DNA of 64,000 nucleotides from Endomychus coccineus. Lineage: Eukaryota; Arthropoda; Insecta; Coleoptera; Endomychidae. The notes under the pieces are model-generated. The model did no database searches. It worked only from the letters and a program-made list of their open reading frames with translations, and was not told the DNA's origin. Made by a program: the position numbers and the translations under genes. Where the stretch lies: assembly GCA_958510875.1 (NCBI GenBank), contig OY294070.1, positions 44,601,299-44,665,298 of the forward strand, read 5' to 3'. Position 1 is the first letter of the stretch; every line of letters begins with the position of its first letter. Of the stretch, positions 17,879 through 27,995 are shown piece by piece.

Positions 17879-19201
17879 CTACTCGACGTTATCGATATCT
17901 AAGAATTTATCGGCTTTGTTGTACATCATAATTTTCGATCTTTTGATGGCATATCCGACTATCGGATGAGCCGCACGGGGCTGACTCGTACGCGTGTCAG
18001 ACGAAGACGACGGTATCCTATTGTAATATTCACCGACTATATAATCGATATCGCTCTTGTCGTTCGTGAAACGATAACAACCGTTGCCGAATCGACCGGT
18101 GTTACCTTTCAGATAGTCGTCGTCGTATTGCAAAGTGGCGACGGAAACGTCGTTACTACGACAGAAATAAATCGATTTGTCAGGCGTGTGCGTCAATAAG
18201 CATTCGCTATGAGCGAACGGTACGAAAGTGAACGCATCGAAAGCACAAGGATCGGGTACTTTACGCGCCTGCGGATGACCGAACTTCTCCCTGAACGTCG
18301 GTTCTATCGCGTCGTCGGTTACGTTCAACAAAGCGATGTTCTTGGGATAGACGGTTTCGTCGTAGCTTTCGGATGAATGCTCGGCGAACGTGGATTTTCT
18401 ACACACGGGATGATTCGTGATCGGATCGCGATCGGGAAAAGTGCCCGAGATACAACGATCGCACGATAACTCGTCGATTATGTTTACGTATCGTGTGGGA
18501 TCGCGCCAGTCGGGGCCGATCAATTTTCCTCCAGAGCAAGCGGTCGGCACGTCACAATCCGAATCCAACAGGATCGTTTGACTGATAATTTCCGGATATT
18601 TACACAAACAACTGATTTTGTAGCCGGCAGCTTCCGTGTGCGGTTTGACTAGTACGCGATCGCCCGTATTCGTGTTACAAGGATCCAATCGAATAACGCC
18701 GTCACCGGAAGCGATCGCGGAAGATGATCCAGACGACGACGACGACGACGACGACGACGACTCGTACACTTTCGAAGCGTTGCTAAATACCGGAGTACAA
18801 TAACCGAGATCGGCATTTTCGTGCACGTCATAGATTCTACTACCGGTCATGGCGCCCGTTTTCTTATCGATCGTGACGATTTTAATAGGTTCGTCGTAAC
18901 GGACGCATTTCGCGTTCGGCTCGTTACAATACGTACACGAATCCGCGTCGAACCTGGACGCCTTCAGAGAACAAGTTCTCAAAACGCTATCGCAATCCAA
19001 GCCGGTCAAATGTAACTTTTCGTTTGTTACGCCGTTACGATAGAGATTCGAGCGAATCGCTTCGTTGACCGGATAATACTTGAAATCTTTTTCTTTTTCT
19101 TTTAGCCACAGCGAATTGTCGGAGAACTTTTTCAGATTTCCGATCAACATCGTATTCGTGACGATAATGATAAATATTATACAACAGAAAAATACGGTCA
19201 T
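17879..19201 (-). CDS. pif-1: PIF-1-like per os infectivity factor, 440 aa
   Basis: An N-terminal membrane anchor (residues about 3-20) is followed by a cysteine-rich ectodomain. Landmarks in order are a CTYCNEPNAKC block (about 73-83), YCTP, a polyserine run (about 150-165), RLDPCN, SCLCKYP, DCDVPTACSGGK and a CDRC...CRK block before a Tyr/Asp/Pro-rich turn (YDETVYPKN) and DPCAFDA. This order fits PIF-1, a core entry factor of occlusion-derived virions. It is shorter than the usual ~530 aa because the C-terminal region is reduced. A TAAG motif lies about 35 nt upstream of the ATG. The frame is intact. Confidence 0.75.
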   Translation of the reverse strand: MTVFFCCIIFIIIVTNTMLIGNLKKFSDNSLWLKEKEKDFKYYPVNEAIRSNLYRNGVTNEKLHLTGLDCDSVLRTCSLKASRFDADSCTYCNEPNAKCVRYDEPIKIVTIDKKTGAMTGSRIYDVHENADLGYCTPVFSNASKVYESSSSSSSSSSGSSSAIASGDGVIRLDPCNTNTGDRVLVKPHTEAAGYKISCLCKYPEIISQTILLDSDCDVPTACSGGKLIGPDWRDPTRYVNIIDELSCDRCISGTFPDRDPITNHPVCRKSTFAEHSSESYDETVYPKNIALLNVTDDAIEPTFREKFGHPQARKVPDPCAFDAFTFVPFAHSECLLTHTPDKSIYFCRSNDVSVATLQYDDDYLKGNTGRFGNGCYRFTNDKSDIDYIVGEYYNRIPSSSSDTRTSQPRAAHPIVGYAIKRSKIMMYNKADKFLDIDNVE

Positions 19202-19307
19202 CCTATCATATACATATATACGTGATAGTTCTTATGGAAGCGTGTCGAACAAAAATCGTACGTATAAGAACAGTCGAAAGACGCTAAGGAGAAAAGGGAA
19301 CGATAAT

Positions 19308-19487
19308 ATGGATCGCGATTTGTTACCGATCACACGCAACGATCTCTATATGGGATATGTACGTGAACATTTTGGACCTCACGTATCTTTCGTTTTTTCT
19401 TATTGCATAATTTTATCTTCCATATTGATTTGTACGTTTTTTTGTTTGTATTCCACGTTCGAACTTTCGTCGCCACGACAATCGTAA
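19308..19487 (+). CDS. Small membrane protein, 59 aa
   Basis: A short ORF in the divergent gap between pif-1 and pif-5. Residues 1-27 are polar (MDRDLLPITRNDLYMGYVRE), residues about 28-50 form one strongly hydrophobic segment with three cysteines, and a short polar tail follows. TAAG lies 20 nt before the ATG. Its size, single anchor and position inside the pif cluster would suit one of the small PIF proteins, but no motif proves this. It could also be a chance ORF. Confidence 0.45.
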   Translation: MDRDLLPITRNDLYMGYVREHFGPHVSFVFSYCIILSSILICTFFCLYSTFELSSPRQS

Positions 19488-19634
19488 TCGTCGTCGTCGT
19501 CGTCGTTATAAGACGATATTTGTTATTTTTCTTCACGTGCCGGACGAGATACACCGACCCGACCCCTTAGCTAAGCGGAGATACCTGTTCGAATCGTGTT
19601 GTTTTTTTTTTTTTCTCGTAATACGAACGACGGA

Positions 19635-20947
19635 ATGGACACGTTAGCCAAAGGTTTGAACAAATTGAGACGTGTCGATCGAGGAGTAGCCGACGTGTCC
19701 GAAGGTTTAGCAGCTCTGAAACGTTTGCGAACGAACGAATTTAGCGTTGACGCTTTATCTCACGGAGCCGGTAGTCGCATCCCTGTCGACGTTATACAGC
19801 CCATATCGCACGTATTACGTACGTTAATCGACGATGTCGAATTCGTCAGATTCACCGGTGGAAACATCGGCCAATCGTATCGGCCCCTATCGAAAACCGT
19901 CGTCGACATCGACGGGAACGCTCCGTTAGATAACATAGCACATCATTTACGACGCGGCGATTTGGATTATGTTATCGACCGTTATCGAAACGTACCCGTC
20001 GAAAATAGATCGTCGGTCGTCGACGGGCTCGTAAACGATTATTTGGATAAGGTCGAAGTGAAGGAGGTATTCAAAAAATTAGCTGTAGAAAATTTTCCCG
20101 ATCACGAATTCGATCGGATAATGTCCGCTAACGAAGCATCGTTGAAAAACGTCCTGACCGGCAACGAAGACGTACTAAATCGTAAAATACGTACCGATCT
20201 ACCGTACGGCGGTTTAGATCATCTTTACCGGACGAATAAGAAATTTCGTAAATTGATAAACAATCTACAATCGCTACCCCGAAAAAGCGGCGGAGGACGA
20301 CGATATATCACTTTTAAGGGTGTCTTCGTCTCGTTGACCGTCGGCGTCGGTCTTTACGCTTTGTTCAGTCACATCGTGGAGAACGCCAAACGAATGGCCG
20401 GCTGTTGGAGAATTTACACGACTCGTTCGGGTGAACTGGTAACGTGCAAACTGGTCCAATGCAGCTGTGCGCACGTCGAAGTGCAAGTGAAGAACACCTG
20501 TAACAATTTGCCGCGCTCGTTCCATAATGTAAAGGATGTCCGTCGGAACTTATGGACGTCAAAGAGCCGGACCGGAGGCAATGTCGTCGTTGCGATATCA
20601 ACGCACCGAAAAATTCGTTACAATATTTGCCGATCGAAGATATGATCGATCCCAAGGATATTTACGTGTGTAAAGATACGCCGAATATCGGCACGTTGCT
20701 GTCCGACATCATCACGGAATTACCGAAGCAAGTATGGGACGGAATGACGGACACGGTCGGTGTGCTACTATACGTTTTCGAATTCTGCTGCGTGTTCGTA
20801 CTGGGCGGTATCTTTATAGCTATCGTGATGAAGCTTATCGACGTGTACGAAAAATTCGACGGTGGGAACGGGAACGATAAGAACGCTCACGCAGACTCGA
20901 TAGCGGGAAATGACATCACGGGTAACCGTATAAAAGAGGCAGGATAA
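19635..20947 (+). pseudogene. pif-5: PIF-5 (ODV-E56)-like gene, split by a frameshift
   Basis: The first part (19635 to about 20525, ATG at 19635) has the long soluble N-terminal region, a GGGRRYITFKGVF segment leading into a membrane segment (about residues 235-255) and a Cys-rich patch. After about 20528 the homologous continuation lies in another frame (to 20947). It encodes further cysteines, the SLQYLPIEDMIDP region and a second hydrophobic segment near the C-terminus. Two membrane segments enclosing a Cys-rich loop are typical of PIF-5. The shift equals one missing base (or two extra). It may be a real inactivating mutation, a sequencing error or, less likely, a programmed shift. The first frame runs on to a stop at 20645. 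Confidence 0.7.
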
Positions 20948-21117
20948 TCGTACCAGAACATCAGTTAGTTCCTGCCTTTTGCTGTTGTTATAGTATTAGT
21001 GGTGGTAGTAGTAGTCGTAGTAGTAGTCATCGTGTTCCAACCCAGTCATCCTCACGGCTATTATCAGTACGTACAGATTCGTGTATAATTTCCGATTCGT
21101 TTCGCCGACGAACGAAG

Positions 21118-22884
21118 ATGTACGGTAAAAATTTGGAAGAGGACGGAGATATCATCGATAGATTGCCGTCACCACGCTCGAATAAATCCGAAATGTCGTG
21201 TCCACCACCTTGTCCGAATAGGAATCATAATCATCATATACCTACGATACTACAGAAGAGACGCGAGAACGGAGTCGACGATAACAACGACACGGTACCG
21301 AAGTGCCGGAGCGGTAATCCGTTCGCCGACGTGCTCGATAGTCAATCGTTCGATATCGATTCGCCGGAATCTCTGTCACCTACTTCGCCGCCGGCATTTT
21401 CACCTTCGCAACGGACCCCGTCGACTTCGACAACTAACAAGAAACCATCGCCGAGTAACGTGGTTATCGATTCGGACCCCGACGAGGAGGATATTATCGT
21501 CCAGGACATTATCGTCGACAGATCGCCGTCACCACGTTCGTATAAACCCACGATGTCGTACCCACCACCTCGTCCGAACAAAAATCGCCATATACCTATG
21601 ATACTACAGAAGAGACGCGGGACCGGCGGCGGCGACGATAAAAAGGACGTGGTATCGAAGTGTCGGCGCGTTCAGTTATTCGCAGACGTGCCCGAAAGCC
21701 AACCGTACGATATCGAGTCGCCAGAATATATGTCACCCGGTAACGATGGATTTGGTTCGGTCGAAGATGATTTTGTTATCGACGGTGGTGGTGTTGTCGC
21801 TTCTGTATCGGGTATTACCGATAAAAAACGGTCCGATAATAACGTTCGGCGGTCGGACGAGAATAAAAGAGAACGCACCGACGATATAGTGGATTCTTAC
21901 ATGGAGCGGAATCAATCGATCGCCGTGAAATATTCCTACATCGACAAAGAACAAGCGAAATTGTGCGTGGAGAAAATATGTGGGAGTCGTACCATCGGGA
22001 ACGTTGCGGCCAACGTGAAATCTGTAAAGCTGCCGATGATGACGAAATATCACGTCGGTGATACGGCCGATTTCGATAGAAATAACGAGAAACACATATC
22101 TAGCTATTTGAAAATGTTCTTTTTCACGTTGTACGATCGTAACTCACAATTGTGCGTGGACGCTTCGTTCGACCCGTTGCCAGAAAACGTGATCGCCGGC
22201 ATAACTAAAAAATTACGAGTAGCGTTTCCGATATCGAGAGATCGTAGCGATATAAAGTCGTCCAACACGAAAGCGTTGTCGTTCGATATAAACAATTTCG
22301 GTTACGGTTGCGTCGTGTTGGCGTCGCTATCGTCGCGCTCCACTTCCAATCAGAAGGAAGAATTCAGTTTCGATCTGATAAATCGTGCCGGTCCCATCAC
22401 GACCAACATCCAAACTATCATGCGAGAAGGTTGTAGACAAATAATGAATCTCCGTGAAACGTGGCGCGCGACGTTGGACGCTTTAGACGCTGCCGACCAC
22501 GACAATTACCAACGTTCGCTGTCGGCGAGTGGAAAGTATTCGCGAGTGGTGGCACTCAACGAAAAATCTATAAACGATGTACAATTGGTGGGAATCGCGA
22601 GACATTCGTCGTTCGACACCTTTATAAGTTCGCGTGATGAAATTACCGGAAGCGCGTTATATCTGCAGCCCACGACCGGTTTTACGAAGAGTGCGAACGC
22701 GTTCGGTTGTTTCGCGGTACAAGACGTGGAAGAACAATCGTATTTGACCAGTTGCGACCTGGAGGATTTGCGAGACGAACAAATTTACGTATCCGCTGTG
22801 AATTTCAAGCTATGCTGGACGGAAACTAACAATTGTTATCTGAAGGGGTACGTTCGCTGGGGATTCAAAGTACCATCTAATTAG
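21118..22884 (+). CDS. 588-aa protein with internal duplication, unknown
   Basis: The N-terminal third is low complexity and contains a duplication of about 75 residues, with the second unit starting 120 residues after the first (SPSPR/LPSPRS, PPP.PN.N.HIP.ILQKRR, FADV, ESLSP/EYMSP). Residues about 270-588 form a globular domain with mixed strands and helices (ISSYLKMFFFTLYDRN, SFDLINRAGPITTNIQ, KLCWTETNNCYLKGYVRWG). There is no signal peptide or membrane segment. It lies in the plus-strand run after pif-5 and could be a virion protein by context. No family is recognised. Confidence 0.7.
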   Translation: MYGKNLEEDGDIIDRLPSPRSNKSEMSCPPPCPNRNHNHHIPTILQKRRENGVDDNNDTVPKCRSGNPFADVLDSQSFDIDSPESLSPTSPPAFSPSQRTPSTSTTNKKPSPSNVVIDSDPDEEDIIVQDIIVDRSPSPRSYKPTMSYPPPRPNKNRHIPMILQKRRGTGGGDDKKDVVSKCRRVQLFADVPESQPYDIESPEYMSPGNDGFGSVEDDFVIDGGGVVASVSGITDKKRSDNNVRRSDENKRERTDDIVDSYMERNQSIAVKYSYIDKEQAKLCVEKICGSRTIGNVAANVKSVKLPMMTKYHVGDTADFDRNNEKHISSYLKMFFFTLYDRNSQLCVDASFDPLPENVIAGITKKLRVAFPISRDRSDIKSSNTKALSFDINNFGYGCVVLASLSSRSTSNQKEEFSFDLINRAGPITTNIQTIMREGCRQIMNLRETWRATLDALDAADHDNYQRSLSASGKYSRVVALNEKSINDVQLVGIARHSSFDTFISSRDEITGSALYLQPTTGFTKSANAFGCFAVQDVEEQSYLTSCDLEDLRDEQIYVSAVNFKLCWTETNNCYLKGYVRWGFKVPSN

Positions 22885-23111
22885 CAGGCACAACCATCGC
22901 CATCGCCGCCGGAGCCCCGTCAACATGAATAACGACGACGACGACGAAAAACTTAATATTATATAGCTTTGTTCATTGTATAATAAAAATTATTTTTTAA
23001 TCGTTTATTTCAATGTTCGATTTCCCGTTCGTACACGATTCTCTCCCGTTCGACGTTTTTTTCTATCTCTCTCGTACAAAGAGAAAATTGTCGTTCTCGT
23101 CTACACATAAG
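22885..23111 (+). promoter_or_regulatory. Intergenic region with 3' signals and upstream start of the coiled-coil gene
   Basis: Contains a GACGAC run, an AATAAA signal (about 22982) for the 588-aa gene, and the alternative ATG at 23013 in frame with the downstream gene. ACATAAG directly abuts the ATG at 23112. Confidence 0.4.
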
Positions 23112-26100
23112 ATGTCGTCTTCGCACGTGAACGAAAACAAAATCTTACCCCGTTCGTCGCCTCGTCGTAATAACGATAAAAACTACTACTACGATGACGA
23201 TTTCGGCGGCGGCGGCGGCGGCGGCAGTAATGGACACGGCGGTGACCGAAATCTACGAGAAAATCTTAAATCTTTAGCTCCGTCTGCGAACGACGTACCG
23301 TTCGATAAATACGTCGACATATTAGAGACGTACTACACTGATGCGTCCAATTTATTCTCGCATCAATACGTATGGTATATGAACTTTATTCAACCCAACG
23401 TGTATACTATGATTCTGGAGTCGGATCGTTTGAAAAAAGTGTACGCGAAAAAAACCAAACAAATTAACGACAACGTGCCCATCACATCTCTTTCGATATA
23501 CGAACATTTACTCGCTCACGATCGCTACGCCACCCTCGAAGTGGCTGATGATATCAGAACGTTGACGAAAATGATAAAGTCCATTCCGATCGGTAGCGGC
23601 GAATTAACGTGGAAAGTGCGACAAGAGTATTCCCGAACGATAAACGGCATTTCTAAAACGTACATTAGCAATTTGAATTCGTGTACGACGCGACAAGAAC
23701 GAACGAGTAAGGAAAAATTGAAATTACAAGAGGAAATCGGTAATATCGCGTTGTTTATTACGAACGAATTGGACGAGTCCGTGTTAAAAAGGTCCAATAA
23801 GTCGTTTCGTTCGATAATCGAAATTCTCGTTCGCTGGACGAATTGGACCGTCAATTTATTACCGATGGATAGACAGGATCAGATACGTAAAATATGCGAG
23901 AGATTCGATAAACAAAAACAACAACAACAACAACAACCGGGACAGTCGCAACAAAGTCGTAAGTGGACGACGAAAACGAACGAGATGTTCGAAATGTGCG
24001 TGAATTTCGTTTATCAGATACGTGAATTTTATTCGCGATCGAAATTGCTAAAAGACCTACCCGTGTCACTCCCGTCGTCATCGTCGCTCGTGACTTATAA
24101 CGACAAGCGCGACAATTCCGACAGTTACGACGACGACGACGACGACAACGACGATAACTATAACGTATTGTTACATCGTACGTTGGCTTATATGGCGTTC
24201 GTCGAGTGGATGATCGAAACGTGTCGCGTATACGTTACAGATCTAACTATCGTGAATATAACGAATTTCGTGATAGAAACGATCCGAAAGAACGAAAATA
24301 TGATACAAGAGCATCGAGATCGATTGGAATCGTTAACTCGAACGTTCGAAAAAGACTCCGAACGAAACGCCGACGCGATGGAATATCGTCACAACGAACT
24401 AGCCAACGAGAAGCGTAATTTAACTCAGACGATCGAAACTCAACGAGCGATCATGGCACAGATGCAGACGCAAATCGACGAATGTACGTCTGAGAGTCTA
24501 CGGGCGAAAAGCGTTTACGACGAGAACGTCGCGACCGTCCAACAATTACGTACCGATTTGGTCGAGGCGAAAAGACATTTTTCCGAAGTCGAGCGTACTC
24601 GCGAATCGGAAAAACAAACATACATAGAACAGATCGATAAGCACGATCGGAAGCTGGCAGAGTTGAATTCGCAAATCGCCACTCTCGAACAAAACGATAC
24701 GTTACAACGCGAAAATATAACGCATTGTAATCGAATACGAGAAGAACTCAACCGGGAGAATAACGATCGGCTACAACGTCACGTTCAGGAATCGGAGTCG
24801 CGTCATCGATTAGAAATCGACGGATACGTGCAACAAATAGCACAGCTAAATACGAATCTGGTCGTCGCGCAAGAAGAAAAGAATCTCATGTCCAACGAAA
24901 TGATTCGTTACGCGGAACAGCAAGATGCGTATTTTCGACAGCAGTGCGTCGCCGATCAGGAAAAATTCTTTTCGGGAAAGAAACGATACGAGTCCGTCAT
25001 AGAAGCAAAACAAGATCGAATCGTACAGCTCGAACGTTTCGCCGAAACTTTGACGTTAGAAGTGAGCGAATTGAAATCTCGTATCGATACTTTCGATCGG
25101 TATATCGTCGATCTGGAAACTAACGTCGAGACAATCCGAACGGAACGTGACGATCTTCGGAATAAATACGATGAAATTATGCAAAATCGGAAAAAAATCG
25201 ATAGCGGTGGGACGATGACGACGCTACGAAATGCAAGTTCCGGTAACGGAGCTGGCAACGACGATGACGACGACGACGACGACGATGAAACGAGGAAACG
25301 TCAAAAACAACAATCGATAGTGATGATGAATCGAGTCGGCGAATTGTTGAACGGATCCAGCGAGATTTTCGCCAATACCGATAAAGGTGGTGTTGTCGGT
25401 GGTGAATTCCGCGCGTATCTACAGATATGCTTCGGAATAGCGGAAATAGTTTTATCCACGACGAAACAGTCGCCCGCTATTTTCCGAAGGATTCGAGCGA
25501 TCCATGAAAATTTAAATTATAATCTAATATTGAATTTCAAATCGGAATTCGACGATATCGTCCTGGAATATAGACGGTTGAACGGTGGTAAAGGCATACC
25601 GGTGCCCACGACACGGAACGATCTTTTGTCGTTGATAACGAAATTCGCGTTCAGTACCGGCATACTAGCGCGAGAGGTGAAAAATGCTCAGATATGTAGA
25701 CGATACAAACAGATGCGACATAAAATATGGATTACAAAACTGTCGGTCGACACGTCGCATAAAATATTATCTTCGCTCGACTATCATAACCGATACATTT
25801 CTCGACGCGACGACGACGACGACGACGACTCCAAACTCGATACGAAACGTGGAGGTGGCGAGGACGGTGGTGGTGGTGGTGGTAGCATCGTCGAAAATAC
25901 GAACGAGACAACTTCGTTCGCGACAGATTCGTCGTTTGTCGATTATTTTCTAGATACAGTTCTCGATAGTAGCGTACACGTTCCTAGCGGAATTCGAGAC
26001 AGTCTGGCTGCTTATATATTCGAACAATATTTCGTCGGTCCGCTAGACAATAAGAGCTTGATCGAAGAAATCCTTCACGATGAAAGTTTTGCGTTCAAAC

Positions 26101-26123
26101 TGACCGTCGGTCAGAAACGTTAG
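23112..26123 (+). CDS. Large coiled-coil protein, 1003 aa
   Basis: It starts with a short Asn/Asp/Gly-rich leader (a polyglycine run near residue 35). A helical domain follows (residues about 55-380), interrupted by polyglutamine and polyaspartate runs. A long coiled coil of about 300 residues (about 393-696; Glu/Lys/Gln/Leu-rich with DLVEAKRHFSEVERTRESEK-type heptads) comes next, then a polyaspartate run and a C-terminal helical domain (about 740-1003). An in-frame ATG at 23013 would add 33 residues; ATG 23112 is preferred because it follows TAAG and gives a polar start. A large coiled-coil protein in this setting could be a nucleocapsid or tegument component, perhaps comparable with the desmoplakin-like core protein of baculoviruses. 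That link is speculative. Confidence 0.7.
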   Translation: MSSSHVNENKILPRSSPRRNNDKNYYYDDDFGGGGGGGSNGHGGDRNLRENLKSLAPSANDVPFDKYVDILETYYTDASNLFSHQYVWYMNFIQPNVYTMILESDRLKKVYAKKTKQINDNVPITSLSIYEHLLAHDRYATLEVADDIRTLTKMIKSIPIGSGELTWKVRQEYSRTINGISKTYISNLNSCTTRQERTSKEKLKLQEEIGNIALFITNELDESVLKRSNKSFRSIIEILVRWTNWTVNLLPMDRQDQIRKICERFDKQKQQQQQQPGQSQQSRKWTTKTNEMFEMCVNFVYQIREFYSRSKLLKDLPVSLPSSSSLVTYNDKRDNSDSYDDDDDDNDDNYNVLLHRTLAYMAFVEWMIETCRVYVTDLTIVNITNFVIETIRKNENMIQEHRDRLESLTRTFEKDSERNADAMEYRHNELANEKRNLTQTIETQRAIMAQMQTQIDECTSESLRAKSVYDENVATVQQLRTDLVEAKRHFSEVERTRESEKQTYIEQIDKHDRKLAELNSQIATLEQNDTLQRENITHCNRIREELNRENNDRLQRHVQESESRHRLEIDGYVQQIAQLNTNLVVAQEEKNLMSNEMIRYAEQQDAYFRQQCVADQEKFFSGKKRYESVIEAKQDRIVQLERFAETLTLEVSELKSRIDTFDRYIVDLETNVETIRTERDDLRNKYDEIMQNRKKIDSGGTMTTLRNASSGNGAGNDDDDDDDDDETRKRQKQQSIVMMNRVGELLNGSSEIFANTDKGGVVGGEFRAYLQICFGIAEIVLSTTKQSPAIFRRIRAIHENLNYNLILNFKSEFDDIVLEYRRLNGGKGIPVPTTRNDLLSLITKFAFSTGILAREVKNAQICRRYKQMRHKIWITKLSVDTSHKILSSLDYHNRYISRRDDDDDDDSKLDTKRGGGEDGGGGGGSIVENTNETTSFATDSSFVDYFLDTVLDSSVHVPSGIRDSLAAYIFEQYFVGPLDNKSLIEEILHDESFAFKLTVGQKR

Positions 26124-26347
26124 CGCTTAGCTGAGTCGAATAGGTTCCGTTCGTATCGAACGACGCCTCGATCACGTACGTGATATGTAGAAAGGGAACG
26201 AGAGGGGGACGGGGGTGTGAGATTGTCGGATAACGTCTATCGATACGGACGTTACGAGATTTCCTATTCAGTAGTGTGATGTCGTCGGAAGGAGACAAGT
26301 AGAAATTGAATTCGTTAGATCGTTCACCTGTCGCATATATATATACT
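26124..26347. other. Short intergenic region with TATA run
   Basis: Contains GCATATATATATACT immediately before the ATG at 26348, and a TTAGCTGAG stretch after the upstream stop. No gene is seen. Confidence 0.4.
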
Positions 26348-27538
26348 ATGAATAATAACGATCACGATTATCATCGACAGATATTCTATTATCCGTCGAA
26401 TAAATTCCGTATAGGATCTAAAGAAGAAACGAATTTTTTCAAACATAAATGGATCAACAAGACAGATCGTCAGGGGGCGAAACGAATTTATAACGTATTC
26501 CCTAGCGACGTTTGTCCGTGTGAAATTATCGTAGCGTTCAACGTAATCGACGCTATCTCCTTCACGGACGACCGATTGGCCGGTAGTAACATTTCGACCG
26601 ACGACGGAACGATAAGCAGGTTATCGTTCACCAACGAATACCAATTGAAAACGCAATTTTTCTGGAAGAACATCGATCCCACCGTGGTAACGTTCAATAA
26701 ACATTTCGTTCGTACCTTCCACGAACGTTCGTTACCGCAGCATCAGCAACCGTCATCTTCCGCATCCCCGCACGACGACGTCGCCATCAACGGAATTTTG
26801 TCCAAATGTCGATTCAACACGGCGGCGATAACGTCGTCGTCGTCGTCGTCATCGTCAAAATATAATGATTATAATACGAAACGGAACGCCCCTCTTATCG
26901 CCAAACAGTCGAAACATATCAATAAACATTGCAATCGCGATCGAAACAATAGGAATAATATCGAAATTATTCGAGAACTTGCACGAGCATTAGGAAAAGA
27001 TATCGAATACCTTTCAACCGGCGTCAATAACAATAACAACAACAACAACAACAAGACGAATACCGAAACACACCACCCCACGATCGCCTATGACGACGTC
27101 GTCCGGAGAGCACTTTTAAGATATTCACAAATCGATTATTTTCTACAATTCAACGTAATCCTAACCGACCCACGAATGTACATATCGAAGATGTCGAAGA
27201 ATAAAAAATTCAAATTGCGAACGAAAATGTTACACGACGAACTTGTCGGTGACTGTATATCGTTTTGGGGTCTAACGATGGAAATTGAGGATAATCACGA
27301 CGACGACAACGACGACGATGACAACGGCGACGACAACGACGACCAGAATCGTACCGTGATCCACGATTATGGACAGATGTTACCGATCAACGACAATCCG
27401 TCACACGAATGGTACAGATCGAGCTCGCAATGTAAACACGATAAGGGTTTCACCTATCGCTACGAACAGAAACGATGCAGCGACGAAATGATTCACATAT
27501 CGAAATATTGTATCGTATGCGGTCGTCGTGTATCGTAA
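26348..27538 (+). CDS. 396-aa protein with C-terminal zinc-ribbon-like cysteines, unknown
   Basis: ATG 26348 is chosen; the frame opens at an upstream TTG. The N-terminal domain (about 1-140; YYPSNKFRIG, VFPSDVCPCEIIVAFNVIDA, FFWKNIDPTVV) is followed by Ser-, Asn- and Asp-rich linkers encoded by trinucleotide runs. Between them lies a helical segment (about 200-235; IEIIRELARALGKDIEYL). The C-terminus has SSQCKHDKGF, KRCSD and YCIVCGRR, a possible metal-binding ribbon. Function unknown. It is in the same orientation as the preceding genes. Confidence 0.65.
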   Translation: MNNNDHDYHRQIFYYPSNKFRIGSKEETNFFKHKWINKTDRQGAKRIYNVFPSDVCPCEIIVAFNVIDAISFTDDRLAGSNISTDDGTISRLSFTNEYQLKTQFFWKNIDPTVVTFNKHFVRTFHERSLPQHQQPSSSASPHDDVAINGILSKCRFNTAAITSSSSSSSSKYNDYNTKRNAPLIAKQSKHINKHCNRDRNNRNNIEIIRELARALGKDIEYLSTGVNNNNNNNNNKTNTETHHPTIAYDDVVRRALLRYSQIDYFLQFNVILTDPRMYISKMSKNKKFKLRTKMLHDELVGDCISFWGLTMEIEDNHDDDNDDDDNGDDNDDQNRTVIHDYGQMLPINDNPSHEWYRSSSQCKHDKGFTYRYEQKRCSDEMIHISKYCIVCGRRVS

Positions 27539-27671
27539 TTGAATAATTTAGCGAAAAAATGGTTGAATTATACAAGTAGGAATAGTTTAAAAAATACAAC
27601 AAATTTTTGTTATATTATTATTTCCACTGCACAAATTGTATTTGATTCGATTCACAAATATAAATTTCACT

Positions 27672-27938
27672 ATGTGTTGTATTTCAATAACTATTATATT
27701 TGTACATGTACTCGATTATATGATTGTACTATCTCGACGAACGGAAGTCGAAAAGTACTATAAATGGAAAGAGCCCATAACGGGCAGCATCATTTACGAT
27801 TTAATAGAGCGTGAGATGACATCCGGTGTGTGCGAGATGAATAGTATACATGAATTGAACGGGGAAAGTTCCCAATACTATTACGATTCAACGTTCGATG
27901 GGCAGATGCTCGTAGGAAATCAACTACAACAGCAGTCT

Positions 27939-27970
<32 letters not shown>

Positions 27971-27995
27971 AATACTGAATCTACAACTTATCGAG
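27672..27995 (+). other. Possible 5' exon with polyglutamine, spliced to the 519-aa gene
   Basis: An open frame (possible ATGs at 27672 and 27720) with a polyglutamine run ends exactly at a consensus donor (GAG|GTAAGC, 27995/27996). An acceptor (TTTTGTCGTAG|AAG, 28055/28056) follows 60 nt later and restores the same phase-0 frame as the downstream gene. Reading through the intron meets a stop. It may be a genuine 5' exon or an independent small gene. Confidence 0.45.

Noticed and set aside
19080..19487. 135-aa plus-strand ORF
   Set aside because: Its first half is antisense to the pif-1 N-terminus; only the part from the ATG at 19308 is kept.
20520..20560. Programmed -1 frameshifting in pif-5
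   Set aside because: No clear slippery heptamer followed by a stem was recognised at the frame change, and PIF-5 genes are not known to use it; mutation or sequencing error is simpler.
20552..20947. 131-aa ORF as a separate membrane-protein gene
   Set aside because: It continues the pif-5-like homology of the preceding frame, and its frame is open upstream of its ATG. It is better explained as the second half of a frameshifted gene.
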